NCBI GenBank assembly: GCA_032622095.1
Contig: CP136066.1
Span: forward strand, 51,248,911-51,312,910
Direction of reading: 5' to 3'
Source: Siphonodentalium dalli
Taxonomy: Eukaryota; Mollusca; Scaphopoda; Gadilida; Siphonodentaliidae
Length of the DNA stretch: 64,000 nt
Shown in pieces: positions 56,519-64,000 of this stretch. Below the pieces are notes generated by a model. The model was given only the letters and a program-made list of their open reading frames with translations, had not been told where the DNA came from and made no database searches. Each line of letters begins with the position of its first letter. The first letter of the stretch is position 1. A program made the position numbers and the translations under genes.

Positions 56519-58080
56519 TATACCTGCTTCATGTGCTTTGAAAAATACGTGCCATGGTCACAGATATTTCCAGCTTTTTCACTATTTTGTTTGCGCAGAA
56601 GTGAAACAAACGCTCTTTATTGCTACCATAATAATAAATAAATAATAAAAAATGAATTTATATTGCGCAAAAATTATGAGAACATATTCCAATGCGCTTG
56701 ACAAATGAGCTCTGATAAAATGTTAAAAATGTAATACAATGCATAAAAATAATTAAGTTGATGAGACAAGACAAATCTACTACTTGTTAGACTTTGTGGC
56801 ATATGCCTTTTGAAACAGGATTGTTTTAAGTCGCTCATTGAATGACTTGACATTTGAGACCTCTTTCAAGGAATCTGGAAGTGAGTTCCAGAGTTGAGGA
56901 CCAGCAAATCAAAATGCCCTGTCACCAAATGTCTTACATGTGTTGAATGGTACCTGCAACAGATTGTTTTACCGATCACATTTACCGTTTTCTCGTAAAC
57001 AAGATCATTACTATAAGATGGTGCCATATTCTTTTCTGGATTTATATACCAGAAGTAGAATTTTAAAGATGACACGGTACGAGACTGACAGCCAATGTAA
57101 AGTCTTCAACACAGGGGTGATATTCTCATACCGTGGTGTGAAGCAAACAACTCGAATTGAAGAATTTAGCACTTTCTGCAAGCGTTCGTATTGACAATGA
57201 GGTACACCATATAACAGACAGTTGCAATAATCAAGATGAGATGTAACAAAGGCATATATAAGAGTTTTGATGGAATAGTGTGTAAGGAATGGTCGAATCT
57301 GTCTAACGTTATACAATGCTTTCTTGCATAAAATACTTATGTGACTGTCCATTGACATGTTTACGTATACGCTCCTAAGTTGCGAACATTAATCCTATAA
57401 TTGATATGGGAATCACCAACACGAATATAATCAACGGACACTTTCTACTGCCTAGAACCGATTATCATGAATTCCCTTTAGCTGTCGTTTATCATAAGTC
57501 TGTTTGAAATAATCCATGCTCGTATTCAGATATGCATGTCTCGGTCGAATTAGTAGCGTTCTTATTTTGTTGAGTAGGTTGAAATGAGAAATATAATTGT
57601 GTGTCGTCAGCATATCCGTGAGCAGTTGGAAGATGGTATTTAATTACGGAGAACAGATTAGGGATGTAGAATAAGAAAAGAACCGGACCAAGACAACAGC
57701 ATTTGGGGAACACCGCAGTTGAGTTGGAATTCCCTGGATAACGAGCCGTTGACGAGAATGTTCTGCTTACGATATGATTTAAGCCATGAAGTTGCTTATC
57801 GAGATAATCCAAAATTAGATTCCATTAGATGACCATATCAGGAATAGTCTCACACGGAACGCTCTTTTCTATTCCATGCTGTACACATGAATGTTGTTTG
57901 TTTGGGACCCAACACCATGTTCAAAGTTGTACTTTTATGACTTCACCGTGTCTTTCTGTGACATATAATGCCCATATAAGGTGGGTGAACCGTGGTTCTA
58001 GTATGTATCGATCAAATTCCAAAGCGGAAATTATTAAGTGTATTTTGGAGCGCAAACCGGCATGTGGCTTTAAAATTTAA
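56385..58080. repeat. Old dispersed repeat, copy 2, split by a retroelement
   Basis: The left part (56385-56628) and right part (57829-58080) together align with 49528-50010. The interruption is the L2-like element at 56625-57830. The join lies at ACCATA, present on both sides. Confidence 0.75.
56625..57830 (-). pseudogene. L2/CR1-like non-LTR retrotransposon, 5'-truncated
   Basis: On the minus strand, from 57812 down: a worn GVPQG-like block, GPVLFLFYIPNL, HGYADDTQLYFSF (catalytic YADD intact), then HISILCKKALYNVRQIRPFL, TSHLDYCNCLLYGVPHCQ, LKTLHWLSVSYRVIFKILLL, and finally FAGPQLWNSLPDSLKEVSN and an AATAA-rich 3' tail at 56630-56660. The block order is that of L2-clade ORF2. Frame breaks and a missing 5' part make it dead. 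The flanking ACCATA (56619-56626 region and about 57828-57833) is a probable target-site duplication. Confidence 0.88.
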
Positions 58081-58549
58081 ATCTTACCTGAAAGATTACG
58101 ACCAGGAACTCACATCGGATGCGAGACTTGTCTTAGAAAATGCCAGTGTTTAGAATCCGCTCACCATAACCCGAGTTGTGTTCGAACTTATCCAATATTT
58201 TTCTGCACCGGAATCCATATAAGGCAGGCTTCGTAACAGCCAGTGGCCAGACTGCACCCATCCGTCGTATAGAGTGAGGCAGACCTATCAAATGAGCACT
58301 TTTGCAAATTCATATCCTAGAAACGTAGTGGATGGACTTATCCAATGAGAAAACACATTCCGAGAGCTGCCATGCTGTGACTTAAAGAATATTTAACATG
58401 ACACAATCAATGCCAGACACAATAATGTTTTCTCGCAGTACATGTGATCAATGGACTTTTTAATCAATCCCTGATTTACATCACTTGATTTTTGCAAAGC
58501 TGGTCCATCATTCTGGTTACCAAGACAACCCAACTCATTATAATTTATA

Positions 58550-58745
58550 GGAAGCCTTAACCGTTTCATGCTGGGAGCTGCGCTTGCGCCACATTAAAGA
58601 TCCTTCCATAGGGACCCAACAGATATAAGAGAATGCACTGGCTTACAAAGTCATTATAAATATTGTTAGGCCAATGTATTATCTTATATATGCGAGGCGC
58701 CTTATGTGAGACTCGCATATTATAAACAAAATGCATGGGTTTTCT
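58550..58745. mobile_element. Decayed TTAA/hairpin MITE
   Basis: TTAACCGTTTCATGCTGGGAG (58558) resembles the left end of the MITE at 19851. The hairpin near 58670-58735 is eroded. Confidence 0.5.
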
Positions 58746-58789
58746 AAAAAAAATCAGTGGCCAATGGCCAGTTTATTTTTCCAATGGGC

Positions 58790-59335
58790 ACATACAATGG
58801 AGACGTAGACAATTATGACGACCAGGACACTGATGATGATATTGATGATGAATATGATGATGAATATGACGACGATGCTGCTGTTGATGATGCTGATGGC
58901 GATGGTGATTATGACGACGATGGTGATAATGATGATGGGGACAATGACAACGATGATAACGACGATGGTGATGACGATGATGACGATGATTACAACGATG
59001 ATGATAACGATGATGATGATACTGATGATGATGATACTGATGATAATGACGATGATAACTATTATGATGATAATGACGATGATAACGATTATGATGACGA
59101 TGATAATAATGATGATGATAATGATTCTGATGTAGACGATGATGACGAAACTAGTGCCGATGACGATGTTCATACCGATGATGATGATAATGACGATTAT
59201 GATGATACTGATGATGAGAACGATGCTGATGATGCGTATGATGCTGTAGACGATGACGACACTGATGACGATGATGCTACCAATGGTGACGATGATATTG
59301 GCGTAGACGATGTCGTGATCGGTAATGATGGGTGT
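58790..59335. repeat. Long imperfect (GAT)n microsatellite
   Basis: About 540 bp of GATGAT/GACGAT/GATAAT units. The plus-strand 206-codon poly-Asp frame and the minus-strand poly-Ile frame are its translations. There is no supporting promoter or flanking coding sequence. Confidence 0.88.
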
Positions 59336-59379
59336 TGCTTATGTTTTTTTGTTTTCTGGATATTGAGTGTAGTTTAGTC

Positions 59380-60038
59380 ATGTTATTGTTCTAATTCCAA
59401 TGTTGCACATGTTGTGTCTGAGTAATAAACCATTACATTACATAGACCCTCCAGTCACATCTTTGTCGTCGTGATTATGGCACTCACTCGTGAACAAATA
59501 CATAACTCACAATTAGTTAAGTTGTTAAATCACTGTGCGAATGCCATTAGTTAAAGTACACATGCTTCGACTTACAAATTAATTAATTATGAGTGACACA
59601 AACTGAGAAATTATGTCCATGAGATGGATTTGATGAACAGAAATTACTCCCACCAATATCGATTATCGATATTAGACGTGAAGGTTGACAACGTTTTAAC
59701 CTATAGTGTCAAATGGCATGTTTCCATTGATAAGTATAGGTTATAACCGGCCTGGGTATCTATCTGTACAGGAAACGCGCCGCGGTCTGAATTATTTATT
59801 CAGATACCATTGCTAGTTATATTGTATTTATAAACCGATTCACAACCGAGGAAAACGGGATTGAGCCACTTTCAATACGATGATAACCTACCAAGTTAAT
59901 TACCATTGAATAAAATGTTAATGGAATGTTTTGTGGTGTTACATATTCATACCACACACGAGTCAAATGCTCGTTGATGATCGGAGCATTTGCTTCATTA
60001 TTATGAATCAGCGTTGATAAATCATCTAGTCTCCAATT
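59380..60038. other. Non-coding DNA
   Basis: AT-rich, with AGTAATAAACCATTACATTACATAG at the left end (possible polyadenylation-type sequence for something upstream). No gene supported. Confidence 0.45.
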
Positions 60039-60130
60039 CTAATTTTCATCTTCGTTGGGAGATAATGGAATATCGTTCAGAACACAGGAGACAATGTTCC
60101 GGTAGTGTTCGAACACCAAGTAGTAGAATC
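60039..60130 (-). CDS. Candidate terminal exon (29 codons plus stop)
   Basis: The acceptor TCTCAAATTTCAG is followed by an open stretch reading FYYLVFEHYRNIVSCVLND to a TAG at 60039-60041, in phase 2. Composition is protein-like. The upstream partner exon was not found in the window, and the domain is unknown. Confidence 0.3.
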
Positions 60131-61398
60131 CTGAAATTTGAGAATGAAATTCTGTATAGGTAATGGCTATGTATATATATATATATATAGTTGATTATAT
60201 GTAATTTAAGTGTATGTGTATAATATGTGTTTGGTGAGAAAGCATATGAATACATTTTAAAAATCGGAGGTGCCAAACTAAACTTATGATAATTATGAAA
60301 TATATACACACATTACAAAGGGCGCATACGTTCCAATTGGTTGAAAGTTTCATCGTCAAACATGCAACGGCCATTGCATTGATACACCAATACATTATTG
60401 GTTATAACCAAATACCCAATTCCAACAAAAAATGACACTAAACTGTTATTTTCTCGGTTCTCTTATACGACATTATAATTGTTTTCGGCTGGCATGTATC
60501 TTTTCTTTGTTATTTGTTCTAATTTCTATCGAAATAGAGGTCTGCAATTGACTGACAGAAGCCAGTATACGGCGGCTGAACGCTGAATGATTTACAAACA
60601 ATCTCGAGAGTCATTATGAAATAATTTCCGATAAGGTTTCATTCACCACCGAGTATGGAGACAAATTCATCATAATGCTTTCAATGTTTCATGAAAGCAC
60701 TACCTCATAATTCCGTTAAAGCAACTAATCCTTCAGATCATTACAACAACTGCGGCTAATCACTGAAAGTTTCTCATTCACCACACCAGAAAACCTCTAA
60801 ATGCGGACCAAACATCTACTAATCCGATTGAATACACTCCGGATACTTCGCAGAAAGACCTTTAGTCTACATTCGAAAGAAGACATATGTTCAGTGTTGA
60901 GTTATCGGGGTTATTTCTGACACCACCATAATAAAACAATATATATCACAACATCGCTGTTGGCTTTAAGAATAATAAAAAATATATACCTTCTTTAGAC
61001 ATACATATGTAATTACAAGTCAGGACACATTTCATTTATAGTGAAATAGAATATGTAGGCTATATTAGCGGTCGTAGCAACTTTTAGTGAGCTGCAGAAC
61101 GAAAAATGTCGATAAAAGTTGAAATATAAGACTTACAAATTATCTTTTTCATTCTTTTATTTGTAATTGGCATAGCTTATCACAAACCAAAAATCAACAT
61201 TGACATAATCTAAACGACAATAAATGAAATTGAAATTCCCAACTACGCCTTTTACCGGGCTCAGTCGCATTACAATTTTTAATGTGTCCCAAAAATCCCC
61301 ACTGGATACCAAGAAACACGGACTGAGAGAACACCATTATATGGCGTAATGAAATATGTTGAAATAAGATATTTATCGTTGTTTACAATTAGCTAAAT
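60131..61398. other. AT-rich DNA, nothing recognised
   Basis: Includes a (TA)n run at 60170-60188. If the exon at 60039-60130 is real, this may be intronic. Confidence 0.4.
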
Positions 61399-61678
61399 TC
61401 ACATTGCTGGAACTACATCAGCATGTAGAAAGTATCGAAGCACAAAATAGTAATAATTCTTCAAAGCAGTTTGCACCAGATTAGCAGCAAATGTGTCAGA
61501 AGTGCCTGAAATTATTCATTTCAATGTTATTCTGAGTTTAAGGATAGATTGCATGCCTCTTTGGCATTAAATGAACTTATTTAACTAACAGTTGAAAGAC
61601 GTTTTTGTAAGCAAAGTTGGATTAAAATAAATATTAATATTTACCTAAGGGTATCTGGAACCGTGACATCAGTAGCAT
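61399..61678 (-). CDS. Candidate two-exon small ORF
   Basis: ATG at 61678, donor TTAG|GTAAAT at 61645, then acceptor GAATAATTTCAG at 61506 and a 107-bp exon to a TGA at 61399-61401. Phases match and give 46 residues with an aromatic run (ALKNYYYFVLRYFLHAD). The acceptor is good, but the short length and AT-rich setting make chance likely. Confidence 0.18.
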
Positions 61679-63223
61679 TTGTCAGTAATTTAAAACACCA
61701 TGTGTGTTTCACATTTAATAAATAATTTAAATAAATAATCATCAGCAGCAGATCTGAAAAATCAGAATGATATATGTATAATAAGCCCAATGAAAAAAAT
61801 TAAAATGGATAATAATATATGATGAAAAGTTCATAAAGATATATTGTTTTTCTAATTGATAAGAACCTGCTGATACCTCAACAATAATTCTGCCAGTATC
61901 ACTATATAGCAGAAAGCTGAAGTGCATATAAATTATTATTATTGGAGAATTAAATCAAATAATATTCATAAAGTGACAAGTCAAGTTCAAACAAGTTAAT
62001 TAAAGACAACAGTCTATCTGATAGTAAGGTAAAGATGAAAATCTACAAGGATTCATGATTAATTAAATTTAAATCTGAGATGCTATGAATAAGGAGCACA
62101 ATCTAACCTTTAAAGATCAATACATTTGACGGATTAGACCTGTGGTCTCCACAAGATGGTCTACCTCATACACGTCATCGTGCTCATCATAGTATATTTC
62201 ATATATAGCTCATTCCAGGCCATCCACACCACTCACTCGTGTGATATTTTGCGGTTGAGAAAGTGTTGGATCCTAGTTCTGCCAGATGAAGTGCTTGCCT
62301 GATTGGAACATAGATGACACAGTTGAGACAGTGGGTGCAGCAGATGCCTCTGGTTCAGGTGATTTATCAAGCCTTCTTGCTGACCTTCATCTTGAAATGG
62401 GGCCGTCACCTCATCAAACTTAAAATATATGAATGGTTAGTATATTATAACACATGTTGGTTATCAGTTGTTACATTAGCAATAAAAATGTATAGCACAA
62501 GCCTGGATAGCTATATATATCTTTGCAAATTCATAACCATATCCATTTATTTAGACAGTAATGATATATTATAATTTAAAATGTAACAGTGTCTGAACTG
62601 ACTAAATAACAGTTTAGTTAAAGTATTTATCTGATAGTTGGTGTAATATAATACAAACAAACTTGAAGGATACAATTTGGATCACAAGTGGACATTCCTC
62701 GATGAATATATAAATACATTGTAAAACCATAATGTGTGCTAAGCTTTATAATTTAAAGAAATGTAGTCAGTTCTGGAAGATAATACAAATAATAACATTC
62801 TTACATACATGATATTGGAGAACGGAAGAGGCTTCATGTCAGATTGTATTATAGTTTCACTGAATCACGGAGAATAAAAAAGAATTGACGTTAAATCAAC
62901 CCATAATCCCATAGCATGTGCTATGTTGTTAAATCTACACTCTTAGTATATTCCCATTAATCTTCAGTACACTAGTAGTGGTATTTATTTGAACAATATT
63001 TATAAACATATACTAACAATAAAATATTCAAAAATAAGCATAAATATATTCCATAGGAGCGGCATGGCCAAATGGGCGGTCTTCCTTCTGCCCATATATG
63101 TACATGAAGTTCAAATCATACAACTACTAGTACAGTTGTATTCTGCAGTGACTCATGAATACTATTTGTTTTATATATGAAATTCCAGAATGAATGTTCA
63201 AAATGTTAATTGCATCTACAGTC
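61679..63223. other. AT-rich DNA without a supported gene
   Basis: A plus-strand frame at about 62305-62425 reads DDTVETVGAADASGSGDLSS and ends in a stop, which looks protein-like, but no flanking splice sites of quality were found. Otherwise nothing is recognised. Confidence 0.4.
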
Positions 63224-63870
63224 TTTGTCCTGCAGTGAGGAAAATCAGAAGAAATACAAAGACCCATCGATTCAACTGAACAACATATTCACAACACTGA
63301 GAAAGAGCAACCTCATCAATATCGTCCAAAACCTCCAATGCCTCACGCCCATACCCCAATCGCGCTTTCTGTGTAGTACCGTCATTCGCAGCAGCAATTT
63401 TCCTCTTTCACCTTGGGCTGGTTCTGGCTCTTAAAACTGCGTGCTATATGTTTGTCTCGCTTTTCATATTCTCTGTCAAAATTATAACCAGCATCTGTCC
63501 CAAAAATATTTTCCCATGTGAGTGGGCCTCATTTAGCGCCCAAGTTCTTCCTCAAGCCTGGACCATAGCATATGGTATGCCATGAACCCCAATTAGTCAT
63601 GTTGAACATCTTTCCTTGGTCAAACTTAGTTATAATCATCATCCAGTTTTCAGCCAAGTTGTTGGTGCTATTCTGGATAAGGGCTGCATATTTTTAGACC
63701 AAATTGTCAAGAAGTTTATGGAGGTCGTTCATGAGGTTTTTATTTTTAATGGCTACTTAACCATCAGATTCTACCCCAGCATCTAACATATCTGTCTGAT
63801 TCCAGAAATCAATTTGAGCAGCAACAACAGCCTGACATGGATCATCTGATGAAACATGCTATACATTTCG
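63224..63870 (-). pseudogene. Pseudogene of a repetitive uncharacterised invertebrate protein family
   Basis: The minus-strand reading gives STNNLAENWMMIITKFDQGK, MFNMTNWGSWHTICYGPGLR, GPLTWENIFGTDAGYNFDRE and then, after a frame change, YGREALEVLDDIDEVALSQC. Several in-frame stops (near 63770, 63693 and 63532) and the frameshift show decay. The N-x-AEN...K.DGGK...RC.G.GLR pattern recalls multicopy proteins found next to YqaJ-type nuclease domains in invertebrate genomes; that assignment is from memory of the pattern and is tentative. The copy may continue beyond the window edge. Confidence 0.45.
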
Positions 63871-64000
63871 TGTACAAGTGTCATTGCTATTAGTACATGT
63901 AGGTCTATCCGATTTAGAGTTTGTAGAACAAGTCACATCAGAACAGTTGGAATGATCCACAAACACATGATTAGCAGCATCCCTTATATCCTTCCCTAAT

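Noticed and set aside
58757-59377. 206-codon poly-Asp protein
   Set aside because: It is the direct translation of an imperfect (GAT)n microsatellite. No flanking coding sequence or promoter supports it.

Overview
The window is nuclear DNA of a metazoan. The evidence is split genes with GT-AG introns, several decayed non-LTR retrotransposons, many MITE-like inverted-repeat elements, minisatellites and (TA)n/(GAT)n microsatellites. There are no bacterial-type operons. A NIT-domain guanylate cyclase together with CR1/L2-type retroelements suits a marine invertebrate, perhaps a spiralian, but the species cannot be fixed from the sequence.

The best-supported host gene lies on the minus strand between 29575 and 13466. 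It is a two-transmembrane guanylate cyclase with a NIT (nitrate/nitrite-sensing-type) extracellular domain. Six coding exons were rebuilt from splice sites and keep one frame for 652 codons plus a stop. Its introns hold most of the repeats between 13.6 and 28.5 kb: plus-strand and minus-strand non-LTR fragments, TTAA-flanked MITEs, a 22-bp minisatellite and several dispersed repeat families. The metal-binding aspartates and guanine-selecting residues are present, but the conserved transition-state asparagine is replaced by leucine.

Regions: 0-2.5 kb, a decayed non-LTR element split by a piggyBac-like MITE; 2.5-8.8 kb, AT-rich DNA with tandem duplications and two MITEs; 8.8-11.4 kb, a 2.6-kb TIR element full of GC-rich inverted arrays; 12.6-13.4 kb, direct and inverted repeats; 13.5-29.6 kb, the cyclase gene; 29.6-37.5 kb, MITEs, a 37-bp array and a repeated family of 'ACTTCGTCCGGGCT' units; 37.56-42.90 kb, a 5.3-kb near-perfect palindrome; 43-48 kb, dispersed repeats and a GC-rich retroelement-like remnant; 48.4-49.5 kb, a 1.1-kb fold-back; 50.99-54.76 kb, a 3.8-kb inverted repeat around a two-finger C2H2 gene; 56-58 kb, an L2-like retroelement nested in an older repeat; 58.8-59.3 kb, a (GAT)n tract; 60-64 kb, AT-rich DNA with weak exon candidates and a pseudogene.

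The most unusual object is the 5.3-kb palindrome. Each arm carries, in mirror orientation, a Bcl-2-family gene, a small Cys-rich ORF and a TATA-driven C2H2/poly-Gln gene whose last codons and stop come from half of a mobile hairpin. The two Bcl-2-like genes diverge from a CpG-rich centre and both are broken at the same point, by a stop codon in one arm and by a frame change in the other. A second inverted repeat, at 51-54.8 kb, also encloses a tiny C2H2 gene. Fold-back structures carrying small zinc-finger genes are therefore a recurring theme here.
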